From contig NZ_WNJL01000001.1 in NCBI RefSeq assembly GCF_010378095.1, forward strand, positions 99,056 through 163,055: a stretch of 64,000 bases of DNA, in the 5' to 3' direction. Position numbers and translations under genes: made by a program. This DNA is from Acidithiobacillus ferrianus (GTDB taxonomy: Bacteria; Pseudomonadota; Gammaproteobacteria; Acidithiobacillales; Acidithiobacillaceae). A model generated the notes under the pieces. The model was not told where the DNA came from, searched no databases, and saw only the letters and a list, made by a program, of their open reading frames with translations. Below, piece by piece: positions 50,481 through 61,964 of this stretch (positions are counted from its first letter, which is position 1; every line of letters starts with the position of its first letter).

Positions 50481-50501
50481 AAAAAAGCCCCCGGAGGGGG
50501 C
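50481..50501 (-). terminator. metE intrinsic terminator
   Basis: On the minus strand GCCCCC-TCC-GGGGGC is followed by TTTTTT (50501 down to 50481). It lies 24 bases after the metE stop and before the carbonic anhydrase promoter region. A textbook rho-independent terminator. Confidence 0.85.
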
Positions 50502-50525
50502 CCTTCGTGCCGATGGAACCCCTAT

Positions 50526-52886
50526 TCAGGCGTGACGAGCGCGTACCTGCCTGGCCGCTTCCACCATGTTCTCCAGGGCTGGAGTAACTTCCGCCCACTT
50601 GCGGGTTTTCAGGCCGCAGTCGGGATTGATCCACAAGCGCTCGGCAGGGACCACGCTGACCGCCTTCTCCAGGAGGCCGACCATTTCCTCCACGCCGGGC
50701 ACGCGCGGGGAGTGGATGTCGTATACGCCGGGGCCAATTTCGTTGGGGTAGTTGAAGGTCGCGAATGCGTCCAGCAACTCCATTTGCGAACGCGAGGTCT
50801 CGATGGTGATGACGTCGGCGTCCATGGCGGCGATGGCGGGCAGGATATCGTTGAACTCCGAGTAGCACATGTGTGTATGGATTTGCACATCGTCAGGGGC
50901 AACCTGCGCCGATATGCGGAAGGCCCGTGAGGCCCAGTGCAAGTATAAGTCCCAATCCTTGCGCTTGAGGGGCAAGCCTTCGCGGTAGGCGGGTTCATCG
51001 ATCTGGATAATACCGATACCGGCGTCGATCAGGTCTTTGACCTCGTCGCGGATGGCCAAGGCGATCTGCAGCGCGGTACGCTCGCGGGGTTGGTCATCCC
51101 GAACGAAGGACCACTGCAAGATGGTCACCGGGCCGGTCAACATGCCCTTCATCGGGCGTTTGGTCAGAGACTGGGCATAGGTGCTCCAGGCCACGGTCAT
51201 CGGCGCGGGACGCGAGACATCTCCGAAAATCAGCGGCGGTTTGACATAACGCGAGCCGTAGCTCTGCACCCAGCCATGGCGGGTGAAGGCGAAGCCCGCC
51301 AACTGTTCACCGAAATACTCGACCATGTCATTGCGTTCCGGCTCGCCATGCACGGGCACATCGATACCCAGGCGTTCCTGTTCCCTTACCACCAGCGCGA
51401 TTTCCGCTTCCATGGCCTTCTGGTAGTCGGTGCCGCTCAGTTCACCCTTGCGGTTTTGCAGGCGCGCCTTACGGATTTCCGGAGTCTGGGGGAAGCTGCC
51501 GATGCTGGTGGTCGGGAAAGCCGGCAGTTTGAAGCGCGCCCGCTGCGCCGCTTCCCGCACCGGGAAGGGATTGTTGCGCCGGCCATCGTCCTGGCCCAGG
51601 TCTTTCAGGCGCTGGGCGACGGCAGGGTTGTGAATGCGCGGCGATCCGTGGCGGGAAGCGACGGCGGCGCGGGCGCTGGCCAGTTCCGTGGCCACGGACT
51701 CCACGCCCCGATCCAGTGCGCGGCCGAGGATGGCGACCTCGTCCAGCTTTTGCACGGAGAAAGCCAGCCAGGATTTCAGCTCGGCGTCCAACTCCGTCTC
51801 TTGGCTGAGATCCACCGGGGTGTGCAGCAGACTGCAGGACGGCGCCACCCAAAGACGATGGCCGAGTTGCCGGTGGGCGGGCTGCACGAGGGCCAGCGCG
51901 GCGTCCAGGTCGGTGCGCCACACATTACGGCCATCGACCACGCCCAGGGAGAGCACCTTGTCGGCCGGATACTCGGGCAGGAATTCGTCCAACTGCTGTG
52001 GGGCGCGGCGCAAATCCAGGTGCAGACCGGCGACGGGCAGGGCCTTGAGCCGTTTGGCGTGATCGGCAACGGACTCGAAATAGGTGGCCAACAATACCTT
52101 GGGCGCTTTGCTTTGGCTCAGGGTCCGGTATGCCGTATCCAGCGCCTGGATCCAGTGCTGGGGCAGGTCGAGCACGAGGGCGGGTTCGTCCATCTGTATC
52201 CACTCCACGTCCAGTTCCGCCAGGCGCGCGAGAATTTCGGCGTAAACCGGCAGCACCTTGGGTAACAGGGTCAGACGGTCAAAACAGGCGTTGCCTGCCG
52301 GCGCAGCGTGGCCATGACAGGCGCTGTCGTCATGATGGTGCTGGGTCTCGTGACGGGCTTCGGCTTGGAGGTCCTTCTCTTTGCCCAGCCACAGATAGGT
52401 GATCGGGCCGACCAGTACCGGTTTGGCCTTCAGTCCCAGTGCGTGCGCCTCTTTCACCTGGGTGAAAATACGGTCGCTGGCCAAGTGGAAATCCATACCC
52501 GCGTGGAATTCCGGAACGATGAAATGGTAGTTGGTATCGAACCATTTGGTCATTTCCATGGCAGGCTGGGTGCTGGAGCCGCGCGCCATGGCAAAGAAGG
52601 TATCGAGGCCCACTTGGTCGCCGGAGAACTCGTAACGGGGCGGGATGGCACCGAGGGTGCAGCTCATGTCGAGCATATGATCATAGAGACTGAAGTCGCC
52701 CACGGGCACCTGGTCCAGGCCACAGGTCTGTTGGATCCGCCAATGACGCTCCCGCAACTGCGCCGCGTGCGACTGCAATGCTTTCTCGTCGATTTCCCTG
52801 GACCAGAAACTCTCCAGCGCCTTCTTCAGTTCGCGCTTGTGACCGATGCGGGGGAAACCGAGACTGTGAATCGAGGCCATGGGCAT
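50526..52886 (-). CDS. metE: Cobalamin-independent methionine synthase
   Basis: Methylates homocysteine with 5-methyltetrahydropteroyl-triglutamate, without B12. The 786-residue protein starts [18 protein letters not shown] and has the C-terminal zinc-site region with HMCYSEF and [11 protein letters not shown], giving the His and Cys ligands. The start is ATG 52886 (GGAGTAA four bases before); ATG 52880 has the more usual N terminus. It is followed by a strong terminator. metX and metW for earlier steps are on the same strand upstream. Confidence 0.96.
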   Translation of the reverse strand: MPMASIHSLGFPRIGHKRELKKALESFWSREIDEKALQSHAAQLRERHWRIQQTCGLDQVPVGDFSLYDHMLDMSCTLGAIPPRYEFSGDQVGLDTFFAMARGSSTQPAMEMTKWFDTNYHFIVPEFHAGMDFHLASDRIFTQVKEAHALGLKAKPVLVGPITYLWLGKEKDLQAEARHETQHHHDDSACHGHAAPAGNACFDRLTLLPKVLPVYAEILARLAELDVEWIQMDEPALVLDLPQHWIQALDTAYRTLSQSKAPKVLLATYFESVADHAKRLKALPVAGLHLDLRRAPQQLDEFLPEYPADKVLSLGVVDGRNVWRTDLDAALALVQPAHRQLGHRLWVAPSCSLLHTPVDLSQETELDAELKSWLAFSVQKLDEVAILGRALDRGVESVATELASARAAVASRHGSPRIHNPAVAQRLKDLGQDDGRRNNPFPVREAAQRARFKLPAFPTTSIGSFPQTPEIRKARLQNRKGELSGTDYQKAMEAEIALVVREQERLGIDVPVHGEPERNDMVEYFGEQLAGFAFTRHGWVQSYGSRYVKPPLIFGDVSRPAPMTVAWSTYAQSLTKRPMKGMLTGPVTILQWSFVRDDQPRERTALQIALAIRDEVKDLIDAGIGIIQIDEPAYREGLPLKRKDWDLYLHWASRAFRISAQVAPDDVQIHTHMCYSEFNDILPAIAAMDADVITIETSRSQMELLDAFATFNYPNEIGPGVYDIHSPRVPGVEEMVGLLEKAVSVVPAERLWINPDCGLKTRKWAEVTPALENMVEAARQVRARHA

Positions 52887-52976
52887 TTACTCCGTTGTGA
52901 AAATTGCCGCCATGATGCCCTGCCGCGTCAGCGGGCTCAAGAGGGAATTTTTAGGGGTGGTCATGAATGAGATTCA

Positions 52977-53762
52977 TCAATCCATCCGGAATCCGCGGTG
53001 CAGTGCGACAATCCCGCCGGAAAGATTGAAGACCTCGACCCGTGCCAGTCCGGCATGCTCCATCATGGTTTTGAAGGTTTCCTGATCGGGAAAGCGGCGG
53101 ATGGATTCCACCAGATACTGGTAACTCTCCCGGTCTTTGGCGATCAGCTCCCCAAGACGCGGCAGCAGATTGAAGGAGTAGAGGTCATAAAGACTCTGCA
53201 ACCCTGGCCAGCGCGGGTGCGAAAACTCCAGGATAAGCGCCCGGCCTCCGGTCTTCAACACGCGATGAATCTCACTCAGTGCCCGCTCCGGATGGGTCAT
53301 GTTGCGGATCCCGAAGGCCAGCGTGACCAGATCGAACGCACGATCGGGGAAGGGAAGGGCTTCGGCATTGGCCTCGACAAACTCGACGCCAGCGATGATC
53401 CCCTTGTCGGCCAGGCGGGTTTCTCCTACGGCGAGCATATCCGGGTTGATATCGGCAACCACGATCGAACCCCCAGGCTGAACACGCGGATACATCGCCG
53501 CGGCGAGGTCACCCGTGCCGCCCGCAAGGTCGAGCACGCGCTGCCCCGGGCGGGGACGGGCAAGGCCGACGGTGAAACGCTTCCATAGGCGGTGTACTCC
53601 GAGAGACATGAGGTCGTTCATCAGGTCGTATTTGTGCGCGACGCTGGTGAACACGTCTTTGACGAGTTGTTCCTTATCGGTCTCCGATACCTCCTGGTAA
53701 CCGAAGTGGGTGGTTGGCGCTGGCGCCTGATCCGGCGCCCCGTTCGCGTGCTGCTCGCTCAT
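52977..53762 (-). CDS. ubiE: Demethylmenaquinone/2-methoxy-polyprenyl-benzoquinol methyltransferase
   Basis: C-methylation in ubiquinone (and, where present, menaquinone) synthesis. The 261-residue SAM enzyme has FTSVAHKYDLMNDLMSLGVHRLWK, LDLAGGTGDLA (motif I) and FGIRNMTHPERAL, the UbiE signatures. The first 25 residues are a low-complexity tail. No other ubi gene is adjacent. Confidence 0.95.
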   Translation of the reverse strand: MSEQHANGAPDQAPAPTTHFGYQEVSETDKEQLVKDVFTSVAHKYDLMNDLMSLGVHRLWKRFTVGLARPRPGQRVLDLAGGTGDLAAAMYPRVQPGGSIVVADINPDMLAVGETRLADKGIIAGVEFVEANAEALPFPDRAFDLVTLAFGIRNMTHPERALSEIHRVLKTGGRALILEFSHPRWPGLQSLYDLYSFNLLPRLGELIAKDRESYQYLVESIRRFPDQETFKTMMEHAGLARVEVFNLSGGIVALHRGFRMD

Positions 53763-53813
53763 ATTTGATGACTCCTTCACGTGTCAGGTGAAACCCCGGT
53801 GTTGCGCGCTGTC

Positions 53814-54470
53814 CTAGGCGGAGCGCAATAACAGACTGCCCCTATCACTGAGATAGTGGTGCAAATGATTCGGAAAGTCCGCCGTTACCGATCCGGCGAC
53901 CTCCGGCAACTCCATGAGTCGTGCCGTCCAGCGCCGTAGTTTGTCCAGGGATTCCCAGCGTGGCAACGGACGCAGGGCATGAAGGATTTCCATGCGCATG
54001 AAGAGCGGTGCCAGTGCGGCATCGACCAGACTGAAGGATTCACCGGCAAAGAATGCACCGGTCCCCCGGATTCTTTCCAGTCGCTCCAGTTTCTCAAAAA
54101 GCTGGCGGCTGGCCGCGGTGAAACGCTCGTCGCCTTGTGCCACCATCATCTGAAATTGATCCCCGAGGATTTCACTGCCGAAGGCAATCCAAGCGCGATG
54201 TTGCGCCCGCTCCAGAGGATCAGTGGGATGCAGGGCGGGGGCAATGGTCTCGTCCAGATATTCATTGATGACCTGTGATTCAAAGAGGACCGTGCCTCCA
54301 TCAATTTTCAGGCAGGGCACCTTGCCCATGGGGGATAACGCCAGAAGCCACTCCGGCTTGTGCGCGAGGTCGATATGGGTCAGGGTAAAACTCACCTGTT
54401 TATGCAACAACGTGATGACCGAGCGCTGTACATAGGGACAAAGCGGAAAACCGATGAGTTCCAAGGACAT
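53814..54470 (-). CDS. Glutathione S-transferase family protein
   Basis: A 218-residue GST-fold protein. The thioredoxin-like N-terminal half has FPLCPYVQRS, a CPY motif like omega-class GSTs with a catalytic Cys, and the cis-Pro region KVPCLKIDGG with ESQVINEYLDE for glutathione contact. The helical C-terminal half has the SLVDAALAP motif. Role not known; thiol transferase is the likely activity. It is 19 bases downstream of metW on the same strand. Confidence 0.82.
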   Translation of the reverse strand: MSLELIGFPLCPYVQRSVITLLHKQVSFTLTHIDLAHKPEWLLALSPMGKVPCLKIDGGTVLFESQVINEYLDETIAPALHPTDPLERAQHRAWIAFGSEILGDQFQMMVAQGDERFTAASRQLFEKLERLERIRGTGAFFAGESFSLVDAALAPLFMRMEILHALRPLPRWESLDKLRRWTARLMELPEVAGSVTADFPNHLHHYLSDRGSLLLRSA

Positions 54471-54489
54471 GGTATTTTCCTGCCGCAGG

Positions 54490-55095
54490 TTAGCGCGCCC
54501 TCAGGGCGCAGCGATAGAGGGCCACCTCGCCGAAAAGATTGGGTAACAGGCGATTAAGCCAAGTTTCGCGACGTTGATCGTTCAGCACAATCCGCTGGTG
54601 GATCACGATGCCGTTGGCGTGGCACAAGGATTCGAAATCGCGAATGGTACACAAATGGATGTTGGGCGTATCGTACCACGTATGCGGTAACGCGTCTGTC
54701 ATGGGCATCCGTCCGCGTATTCCCAATTGCCAGCGTGCATGCCAGTGTCCCATATTGGGGAAGGTGACGATCACTTCCCGCCCGACGCGTAGCATTTCCA
54801 GCAGCAATGCGCGCGGATAGGTGGTGGCTTGTAGGGTGAGGGAGAGGACGACCGTGTCGACACTGTGGTCACCAAAGTTGTGCAGCCCCTGGTCGAGATC
54901 CTGTTGAATGACCGGAATACCACGCCGCATGGCGGCGACTACCCGTGCCTCCTCAATCTCCACACCATAACCCTGTACGCCTTTTTCAGCGCGCAGCCAG
55001 GCCAGCAACTCACCTTCGCCGCAGCCGAGGTCGAGGATGCGGCTCTGCGGGGTGATCCATTCGGCGATGATGGCGAGATCGGTGCGCAACTTCAT
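54490..55095 (-). CDS. metW: Methionine biosynthesis protein MetW
   Basis: A 201-residue SAM-methyltransferase-fold protein that works with MetX in homoserine acylation by a still unclear mechanism. SAM-like motif [15 protein letters not shown], then [30 protein letters not shown], the MetW signature. It overlaps metX by four bases. Confidence 0.93.
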   Translation of the reverse strand: MKLRTDLAIIAEWITPQSRILDLGCGEGELLAWLRAEKGVQGYGVEIEEARVVAAMRRGIPVIQQDLDQGLHNFGDHSVDTVVLSLTLQATTYPRALLLEMLRVGREVIVTFPNMGHWHARWQLGIRGRMPMTDALPHTWYDTPNIHLCTIRDFESLCHANGIVIHQRIVLNDQRRETWLNRLLPNLFGEVALYRCALRAR

Positions 55096-56243
55096 GCCTG
55101 TACCTCCTCGGCAATACGTCCGAGATAGGCGCTCAACACGCTCACATATTGGGGAATAGGCATGAGAAAGGAGTCATGGCCGTGCTGTGCCTCGATCTCC
55201 GCGTAGCTGACATCCAGATTGCAGGTATAGAGGGCTTGCACGATTTCGCGGGAGCGCTCCGGGGAAAAGCGCCAGTCCGAACTGAAAGAGATCACCAGGA
55301 AACGGGCCTGTGCCGAGATAAATGCCTCAGCCAGATTGCCTCCGTAGGCGCTGGCCGGATCGAAGTAGTCCAGGGCCTTGGTGATGTAGAGGTAGCTGTT
55401 GGCATCGAAGTGCTCGACGAAGCTCGAACCCTGATAGCGTAAATAACTTTCCACCTCGAAGTCCACGTCGAAGCCGAAGGAGAATGCCTTGCCACCACGG
55501 GTGTCGCGACCGAACTTGGTGCGCATGGCATCGTCGGAGAGATAGGTGATGTGGCCGATCATTCGAGCCAATGACAGTCCGCGCCGTGGTTTGGTGCCTT
55601 GTTCATGATAGTGTCCCCCATGAAATTCCGGATCGGTCATGATGGCCTGGCGACAAACTTCATTGAAGGCGATGTTCTGGGCCGTGAGTTTGGATGCGGC
55701 GGCTATCACGACGGCATGACGCAGGCGGCTCGGGTAATCTATAGCCCACTGCATCACCTGCATGCCACCGAGGCTACCACCAATCACGGCGGCCCATTGC
55801 GAGATGCCCAGGTGATCGGCGAGTTGCGCCTGTGTTTTTACCCAATCGCGCACCGTAACCATGGGAAAATCCAGCCCCCAGGGCTTGCCAGTTTCCGGAT
55901 TCGCGCTCGCCGGCCCGGTGGAGCCTTTGCAAGAACCGATGAAATTGGCGCAAACAAAGAAGAACCGTTCGGTATCCATGGCCTTGCCCGGTCCTAGCAA
56001 ATGTTCCCACCAGCCGGGTTTGCGATCCGCCATGCTGTGGTAACCCGCCGCATGATGGTCTCCTGAAAGGGCATGGCAGAGCAGAATGGCGTTGCTCCGT
56101 CCGGCGTTGAGGGTGCCATAGGTCTCGTAAACGAGCGCATAGCCGGGTAGGCTGCGCCCGCACTCGAGGGCCAGATCTGCCGAGAAGACCACGGTTTGCG
56201 GGGTCACCAGTCCAATGGAGTCAGCGGGTATTTCTGCGGGCAT
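55092..56243 (-). CDS. metX: Homoserine O-acyltransferase MetX
   Basis: Activates homoserine with an acyl-CoA for methionine synthesis. The 383-residue alpha/beta-hydrolase-fold protein has its nucleophile Ser157 in GGSLGGMQ, the [12 protein letters not shown] oxyanion stretch and the C-terminal catalytic His in HGHDSFL. Acetyl-CoA is the default donor, but many MetX proteins of proteobacteria with MetW use succinyl-CoA, which the sequence alone does not settle for me. It is first in metX-metW. Confidence 0.94.
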   Translation of the reverse strand: MPAEIPADSIGLVTPQTVVFSADLALECGRSLPGYALVYETYGTLNAGRSNAILLCHALSGDHHAAGYHSMADRKPGWWEHLLGPGKAMDTERFFFVCANFIGSCKGSTGPASANPETGKPWGLDFPMVTVRDWVKTQAQLADHLGISQWAAVIGGSLGGMQVMQWAIDYPSRLRHAVVIAAASKLTAQNIAFNEVCRQAIMTDPEFHGGHYHEQGTKPRRGLSLARMIGHITYLSDDAMRTKFGRDTRGGKAFSFGFDVDFEVESYLRYQGSSFVEHFDANSYLYITKALDYFDPASAYGGNLAEAFISAQARFLVISFSSDWRFSPERSREIVQALYTCNLDVSYAEIEAQHGHDSFLMPIPQYVSVLSAYLGRIAEEVQA

Positions 56244-56409
56244 CGTGCAACTTTTGTCGTCAGGGAGCGCCCACAGAGTCTAAACGGGCCCGCCTCGGGC
56301 TACAAGATAGCCCTGTGGATCATGCAGATCGGGGAGGTTTTGTCATGGAGTGGATTCTTGGCTAAAATCAATAAGGAAGTCTTGACTTGAGGCGAATCTC
56401 TTCACAGGT

Positions 56410-57222
56410 TTGGGTATCCTCGATGACCCCTGGAGTGGTGCTTTGGCTTGGAAATGGTTGGATCGGATGGTGACCTGGGTGGAAGGTGGGGTCGAACTGG
56501 TAGCGGAGCATCCGCGGCCTTGGCTCGCCTTTGCGGCGGGGGCCATGCTCTTTGCGGCCATTCCTCTTCCGGGATGGCTCATGGACGCGCTCGCGCCGCT
56601 CGGGCTGCTGATGGGGCTGCGCATCGCGGGACGTTGTGAAGGTGAGGCGTATTCCCACCAGCAAACGCGTCATGCGCTCCACGTGGCGGTGCTGTGGGGC
56701 ATGGTGTTTGCCGTTTTCGGAATGATTTTCAAATTTGGCCAGGATACCGTGGTGATGGGGGCCATCCTCTCGGGCATACAAATGCCTTGGAATGCCGGAT
56801 TGGGGCTGGGTCGTGGTTTCTGGGGCTGGTGGTTCGCGTTCGGCGCGCGTTTCTCCGACCTCGCGTTGATGCCCTATTTCTGGTTCTCACCCGCCTTTTT
56901 CGGCATCGCACTGGCCTTGCACAAGGGGCATGGCTGGCTGGAGTCTGAGGTGGAAACCTCTCTGACGCTGATTTTCCGGCCGGAGTTGCGCGATCCCCTC
57001 ATTGCCTTGTGGGCGGTTATCCTCATCAGCAATGTTCTGATACCCGCCTTTTCTCAGCTTTGGCTGGGACTGCTGGTATGGGTACTGGGTCCGCCGGTGG
57101 TCTACGTGGCCTATCAGGACATCTTTGCGGGCAAGCAACGACCGCGGCGTAAGAGAAAAGAAAGGGCTGCGCCCAGGTTGGTATTACAGGGCCATCCACA
57201 GCCTGTGCGCATCAAAATCTGA
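56410..57222 (+). CDS. Multi-pass membrane protein, unknown function
   Basis: I do not recognise this 270-residue membrane protein. Around five hydrophobic segments are visible (WLAFAAGAMLFAAIPLPGW, VAVLWGMVFAVFGMIF, and three later ones), with a conserved-looking WWFAFGARFSDL centre and a basic C-terminal tail (RPRRKRKERAAPR). The start is a TTG with a weak AGG; GTG or ATG near 56467 is possible. It stands divergent from metX and upstream of glyA, but 131 bases separate it from glyA. Confidence 0.6.
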   Translation: MGILDDPWSGALAWKWLDRMVTWVEGGVELVAEHPRPWLAFAAGAMLFAAIPLPGWLMDALAPLGLLMGLRIAGRCEGEAYSHQQTRHALHVAVLWGMVFAVFGMIFKFGQDTVVMGAILSGIQMPWNAGLGLGRGFWGWWFAFGARFSDLALMPYFWFSPAFFGIALALHKGHGWLESEVETSLTLIFRPELRDPLIALWAVILISNVLIPAFSQLWLGLLVWVLGPPVVYVAYQDIFAGKQRPRRKRKERAAPRLVLQGHPQPVRIKI

Positions 57223-57353
57223 CGGTTGACTCACGATCATGCGGGAGGGGAGTGAAAAGGATTCATGTCTCGCGCCAATTTTTCCCCCTTGCTGTGGAAT
57301 CCCGCATCCATTAGTGTTTACGCCTGTTTTTTAGATGCCCAAGGAGTTCGGCC

Positions 57354-58598
57354 ATGTTTTCCAAAACCCTGACCATTGCTGATTTCGATCCGGCGCTGTG
57401 GGGCGCGATGTGCGAGGAAACCCGGCGCCAGGAAGACCATGTCGAACTTATCGCTTCCGAAAACTACGCCAGCCCCATGGTCATGGCCGCCCAGGGTTCG
57501 GCACTTACCAATAAATATGCGGAAGGCTACCCGGGAAAGCGCTACTACGGTGGATGTGAATATGTGGATATCGCTGAGCAGTTGGCCATCGACCGCGCCT
57601 TGACACTATTTGGCGCGGAACATGCCAACGTGCAGGCGCATTCCGGATCGCAGGCGAATCAGGCGGTCTATCTTTCCGTATTGCAACCCGGTGATAAAAT
57701 CATGGGCATGAGTCTTGCCCATGGTGGTCATCTCACCCATGGCGCCAAAGTAAACGTGTCTGGCAAGCTCTTTCAAGTGGCCGCTTACGGGGTGCGTGCC
57801 GAAGACGGCCGTATCGACTATGCCGCCATGGCGGAACAGGCGGAGCAGGAGCGCCCTAAAATGATCGTGGCGGGCGCTAGCGCCTACTCCCGGGTTATCG
57901 ATTTTGCCCGCATCGGCGAGATCGCCCGTAGTGTCGGTGCCTATCTGCTGGTAGACATGGCGCACATTGCCGGTCTGGTGGCGGTCGGTTTGCACCCCAG
58001 CCCAGTGCCTCATGCTGATTTCGTCACGACGACCACCCACAAAACCCTGCGCGGACCTCGCGGCGGTCTGATTCTCTGCCGTGAACAGTATGCCAAAAAG
58101 GTGAATGCGCTGATTTTCCCCGGTTTGCAGGGGGGGCCGCTCATGCATGTGATTGCCGCCAAGGCGGTCGCTTTTCGTGAGGCGCTGCGGCCCGAATTCA
58201 AGGTCTATCAGCAACAGGTCATTGATAATGCCCGAACCTTGAGCAACGTATTGGCCGGGCGCGGTTATAGCGCGGTGTCGGGTGGCACGGACAACCATCT
58301 CTTCCTGCTGAACCTGGGTGACAAGGTGACGGGAAAGGAAGCGGAGGAAGTGCTGGGGAAGGCCAACATCACCGTCAACAAGAATGCGGTGCCTTTCGAT
58401 ACTCGGCCACCCGCGATCACCAGTGGTATTCGGATAGGCACCCCCGCTATCACGACCCGGGGGTTCACCGAGACGGAAATGCACCGCCTTGGCAATGGGG
58501 TCGCCGACGTGCTGGACGCTACCAGCGACACGGCGGTGGTGGAGCGCGTTCAGGAGGAGATGAAAGCGCTTTGTCGTCAGTTTCCGGTGTACGGCTAG
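57354..58598 (+). CDS. glyA: Serine hydroxymethyltransferase
   Basis: PLP enzyme that interconverts serine and glycine with tetrahydrofolate. The 414-residue protein has [13 protein letters not shown] at the N terminus and the PLP lysine K230 in [14 protein letters not shown]. It begins a run glyA-nrdR-ribD-ribE-ribBX-ribH-nusB with short gaps, a known order in proteobacteria. Ribosome-binding site AAGGAG ahead of ATG. Confidence 0.97.
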   Translation: MFSKTLTIADFDPALWGAMCEETRRQEDHVELIASENYASPMVMAAQGSALTNKYAEGYPGKRYYGGCEYVDIAEQLAIDRALTLFGAEHANVQAHSGSQANQAVYLSVLQPGDKIMGMSLAHGGHLTHGAKVNVSGKLFQVAAYGVRAEDGRIDYAAMAEQAEQERPKMIVAGASAYSRVIDFARIGEIARSVGAYLLVDMAHIAGLVAVGLHPSPVPHADFVTTTTHKTLRGPRGGLILCREQYAKKVNALIFPGLQGGPLMHVIAAKAVAFREALRPEFKVYQQQVIDNARTLSNVLAGRGYSAVSGGTDNHLFLLNLGDKVTGKEAEEVLGKANITVNKNAVPFDTRPPAITSGIRIGTPAITTRGFTETEMHRLGNGVADVLDATSDTAVVERVQEEMKALCRQFPVYG

Positions 58599-58604
58599 GC
58601 TTCC

Positions 58605-59084
58605 GTGCGTTGCCCCTTTTGCGCCTATACGGACACCCGCGTGGCGGATTCCCGCCTGGCGGACGACGGTGGGAGTGTGCGGCGGCGGCGCGAGTGCCCC
58701 GGATGCGGGCAGCGTTTCACTACCTATGAACGGCCTGAACTGGCTCTTCCCATGGTGGTCAAGACGGATGGGCGGCGGGAACCCTTCAACGAAGACAAGC
58801 TGCTGCGCGGATTAACCCGGGCATTGAGTAAGCGCGCGGTGGCCACCGCGCGGGTTGATGCGGCGGTTCGGGTGATTCAGCGGCGGATTCGCGAACGGGG
58901 CGAGCGGGAGATCCCGGCACGTCTTATCGGTGAACTGGTGATGGAGGCCCTGCGTGATCTTGATCCGGTTGCCTACGTGCGTTTCGCTTCGGTCTATCGG
59001 CGGTTTGAGGACGTCGATGCGTTCAGTGCCGAGATCGCGCGCATGAAAGAGAGCGATGGGGATGATTCCGCGCGTGATGACTGA
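58605..59084 (+). CDS. nrdR: Transcriptional repressor NrdR
   Basis: Zinc-ribbon and ATP-cone repressor of ribonucleotide reductase genes. The 159-residue protein has the zinc ribbon C3, C6, C31, C34 (RCPFC..ECPGC), and the ATP-cone from [20 protein letters not shown] start gives the standard MRCPFC beginning. It overlaps ribD by about eight bases. Confidence 0.96.
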   Translation: MRCPFCAYTDTRVADSRLADDGGSVRRRRECPGCGQRFTTYERPELALPMVVKTDGRREPFNEDKLLRGLTRALSKRAVATARVDAAVRVIQRRIRERGEREIPARLIGELVMEALRDLDPVAYVRFASVYRRFEDVDAFSAEIARMKESDGDDSARDD

Positions 59085-60174
59085 CCAGGACGCCGTATTC
59101 ATGGCCGAGGCGCTGTCCGTCGCGGAACAGGGCCTTTACGGCGCCCATCCCAATCCGCGGGTAGGCGCTCTGCTGGTCAAAGAGGGGCGGGTGGTCGGTC
59201 GTGGTGCCCATTTGCTGGCCGGCGAGCCACATGCCGAGGTCTTCGCTCTGGGCGATGCGGGGGCTGCGGCGCGGGGAGCCACCGCTTACATCACTTTGGA
59301 ACCCTGCAGCCATCAGGGTCGCACGCCCCCTTGCGCGGATGCTCTGGTTGCCGCGGGGATTTCCCGCGTGGTGATCGCCATGCGCGACCCCAACCCGCTG
59401 GTGTCTGGGCGGGGAGTGGAACGCTTGCGGACGGCAGGTATCCTGGTCGAGGAGGGGTGTATGGCGGCGGAGGCGGAGGCCCTGAACCCCGGATATCTGC
59501 AACGCATGCGGCATGGCCGTCCGTGGATACGCCTCAAACAGGCCATGAGCCTGGATGGCCGGGTTGCGCTTGCCGATGGGCAGAGCCAATGGCTGACGGG
59601 TGAAATTGCGCGCGCTGACGTGCAGCGGGAACGGGCCCGCGCCAGCGCCATTCTGGCGGGTGTCGGTACGGTGTTGGCGGATAATCCGCGCCTCGCGCCC
59701 CGTCTGGGGACCGGATTGCGGCGTTATCCCGTGAAGGTCATCCTCGACACCCACTTGCGCACCCCCCCGGACGCCGCGCTGTTGGCGACGCCCGGCCCCA
59801 CATGGGTGGTACATCATCCCGATGCGCCCATGACCGCGCAAGCGGCGCTGCGCGCCGCCGGCGCCGAACTGCTGCCCTGCGGCGGGGCGGAAGGGCGTCT
59901 GGACTTGTCGGCGCTCATGGCGGTGTTGGCCCGACGGGAAGTCAATGAGATACTGGTGGAATCTGGTCCCACCCTGGCCTCCGCCCTGTTCAAGGCCGGC
60001 TTGATCGATGAATGGCTGCTCTATGTCGCCCCCCTGCTTCTTGGTCGGGATGCGCGACCGGTACTGACGGCCGGACCTTATGCAACGCTGGCGGAGATAC
60101 CCCGTTGGTCGCTTATCCGCACGGAACGGATGGGCGACGACGGCAAGTGGACCCTGCGTCCACGGGAGTCTTGA
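59077..60174 (+). CDS. ribD: Riboflavin biosynthesis deaminase/reductase RibD
   Basis: Two steps of riboflavin synthesis: deamination, then side-chain reduction. The 365-residue protein has the deaminase zinc site HAE (52-54) with [11 protein letters not shown] (C77, C86) and a C-terminal reductase domain with [23 protein letters not shown]. The start ATG 59077 overlaps nrdR; ATG 59056 is also possible. No FMN riboswitch precedes it. Confidence 0.95.
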   Translation: MTDQDAVFMAEALSVAEQGLYGAHPNPRVGALLVKEGRVVGRGAHLLAGEPHAEVFALGDAGAAARGATAYITLEPCSHQGRTPPCADALVAAGISRVVIAMRDPNPLVSGRGVERLRTAGILVEEGCMAAEAEALNPGYLQRMRHGRPWIRLKQAMSLDGRVALADGQSQWLTGEIARADVQRERARASAILAGVGTVLADNPRLAPRLGTGLRRYPVKVILDTHLRTPPDAALLATPGPTWVVHHPDAPMTAQAALRAAGAELLPCGGAEGRLDLSALMAVLARREVNEILVESGPTLASALFKAGLIDEWLLYVAPLLLGRDARPVLTAGPYATLAEIPRWSLIRTERMGDDGKWTLRPRES

Positions 60175-60177
60175 GAG

Positions 60178-60834
60178 ATGTTCACCGGTATCATCCAGGC
60201 GTTGGGGCGGATTCGCGGGATGCAGGTTCAGGATGGTGATCTGCGAATGACCATAGCCGCGGGCGGTCTTGATCTCAGCGACGTGCGACTGGGCGACAGC
60301 ATTGCCGTTTCCGGTGTCTGCCTGACGGTGGTAGATCTCCAGCGCGATGCCTTCACCGTGGATGTGTCCCGCGAGACGCTCGACAAGACTACCCTTGCCC
60401 ATCTCCAGTCCGGCAGCGTCGTCAACCTGGAAAAGGCCCTGCGTCTGGCGGACCGTCTGGGGGGGCATCTGGTTGCCGGTCATGTGGATGGTGTCGGGTC
60501 TATTCGCGAGATATGGGCCTCGGGCCGCTCGCAAGGGATCACCATCGCCGCGCCGCGAGATTTGCTGCGCTACATAGCGGCCAAGGGCAGCATCTGTGTG
60601 GATGGCATCAGTCTGACGGTCAACGCGCTCCGCGAGGATCTGTTCTCGTTCAATCTCATCCCACATACACTGACGCAAACCACGGCGGCGCAGTGGCGGT
60701 CTGGACAATGCGTTAATTTGGAGGTGGATATTCTTGCCCGTTATCTGGAGCGCTGGGTGGTCACAGGCCCCGGCCCCGAGTTAACATCCGGAATCGATCG
60801 CGATTTTCTGGCAGCAAAAGGGTTTCCCGTATGA
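60178..60834 (+). CDS. ribE: Riboflavin synthase
   Basis: Dismutation of two 6,7-dimethyl-8-ribityllumazine molecules to riboflavin. The 218 residues contain two lumazine-binding repeats: the first starts [12 protein letters not shown] with [11 protein letters not shown] and the second has VAGHVDGVG and [12 protein letters not shown]. The stop overlaps the next gene by ATGA. Confidence 0.96.
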   Translation: MFTGIIQALGRIRGMQVQDGDLRMTIAAGGLDLSDVRLGDSIAVSGVCLTVVDLQRDAFTVDVSRETLDKTTLAHLQSGSVVNLEKALRLADRLGGHLVAGHVDGVGSIREIWASGRSQGITIAAPRDLLRYIAAKGSICVDGISLTVNALREDLFSFNLIPHTLTQTTAAQWRSGQCVNLEVDILARYLERWVVTGPGPELTSGIDRDFLAAKGFPV

Positions 60835-61964
60835 GTGGTACCAGGATCAGTTCCGCAGAGGAGATCATCGCCGACATCGCCGCCGGACGCATGGTGATCC
60901 TGATGGACGATGAAGGCCGTGAAAATGAAGGCGATCTGATGATGGCGGCTGAGTTTGTGACCCCTGCCGCCATTAATTTCATGGTCTCCCAAGCACGCGG
61001 TCTGGTCTGTCTGCCCCTCACCCGCGAGCGTTGCGAACAGTTGCGTCTGCCGCAGATGGTGCGTCACAACACCGCCAGTCTGGGCACGGCGTTCACCGTT
61101 TCCATTGAAGCGGCCAGCGGGGTCACCACCGGCATTTCCGCCGCGGATCGCGCCACGACCATTTTGGCGGCCATTGCCGACGACGCGGGTCCTGAGGATA
61201 TCGTGATGCCCGGCCATATCTTTCCGTTGGCGGCGGAAGCGGGAGGTGTTCTGGTCCGTGCTGGTCATACGGAAGCGGCCGTCGATCTCGCCCGGCTGGC
61301 AGGCTGCAAACCGGCCGGGGTGATCTGCGAGATTCTCAACGCCGATGGTGAGATGGCGCGCCTGCCAGAGTTGCTCCCTTATGCGGCCGAGCATGGCCTC
61401 AAAATTGGCACCATCGCCGATCTCATCCGGTATCGGCTCGAACGCGAGCGTATCGTGCAGCGCGAGGCCAGTGGTCCATGGCGCAGCCCGTATGGCGAAT
61501 TCCAACTGCACGTTTATCGCGACTGGGTAGCCCGTGAAACGCATTTCGCGCTCGTTCTCGGTGATATCGCGGCGGCGGATCAACCCGTGCTGGTGCGGGT
61601 GCAGGTAGGCAAGATGCTGAGCGAACTCTTCGCCGGGGAACATAGTCCGAACACCATTGCCCTGAAGCGCATCGCCGCGGAGGGCCGGGGGGTGCTGGTT
61701 TACCTTCACCATCAAGAAAGTGTCGAAGAACTGCTTCGGGAAGTCGCCGCACTGCCTGACAAGCCCAAAGGACCCGGTCAGGCGGGAGATGCCGGTCGGG
61801 TCTTGCGCACCTTTGGCATCGGTGCCCAGATACTTTCCGATTTGGGGGTACGCCAGGCGGTGGTGCTCAGTGACAGTCAGTTTCAATACCGTGGTATCGG
61901 CGGTTTTGGTCTGGAAATCGTCGGCCAGCGGCCCTTTCAGGAGATCTCCGAGGATGAGTCATGA
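60831..61964 (+). CDS. DHBP synthase with degenerate GTP cyclohydrolase II half (RibBX-like)
   Basis: Makes 3,4-dihydroxy-2-butanone 4-phosphate, the four-carbon donor for lumazine. The N-terminal DHBP synthase domain is intact: [10 protein letters not shown] (26-35), [12 protein letters not shown] and [10 protein letters not shown]. The C-terminal half (about 205-377) has the length and position of GTP cyclohydrolase II, but where the zinc motif C-x10-C-x-C is expected it reads [20 protein letters not shown] (255-274) with no Cys. It is therefore unlikely to hydrolyse GTP, as for RibBX proteins of other proteobacteria. A true RibA must exist outside the window. Confidence 0.88.
   Translation: MSGTRISSAEEIIADIAAGRMVILMDDEGRENEGDLMMAAEFVTPAAINFMVSQARGLVCLPLTRERCEQLRLPQMVRHNTASLGTAFTVSIEAASGVTTGISAADRATTILAAIADDAGPEDIVMPGHIFPLAAEAGGVLVRAGHTEAAVDLARLAGCKPAGVICEILNADGEMARLPELLPYAAEHGLKIGTIADLIRYRLERERIVQREASGPWRSPYGEFQLHVYRDWVARETHFALVLGDIAAADQPVLVRVQVGKMLSELFAGEHSPNTIALKRIAAEGRGVLVYLHHQESVEELLREVAALPDKPKGPGQAGDAGRVLRTFGIGAQILSDLGVRQAVVLSDSQFQYRGIGGFGLEIVGQRPFQEISEDES

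Noticed and set aside
59040..59080. FMN riboswitch in front of ribD
   Set aside because: nrdR and ribD overlap, so there is no room for an RFN element, and none was seen elsewhere in the rib run.
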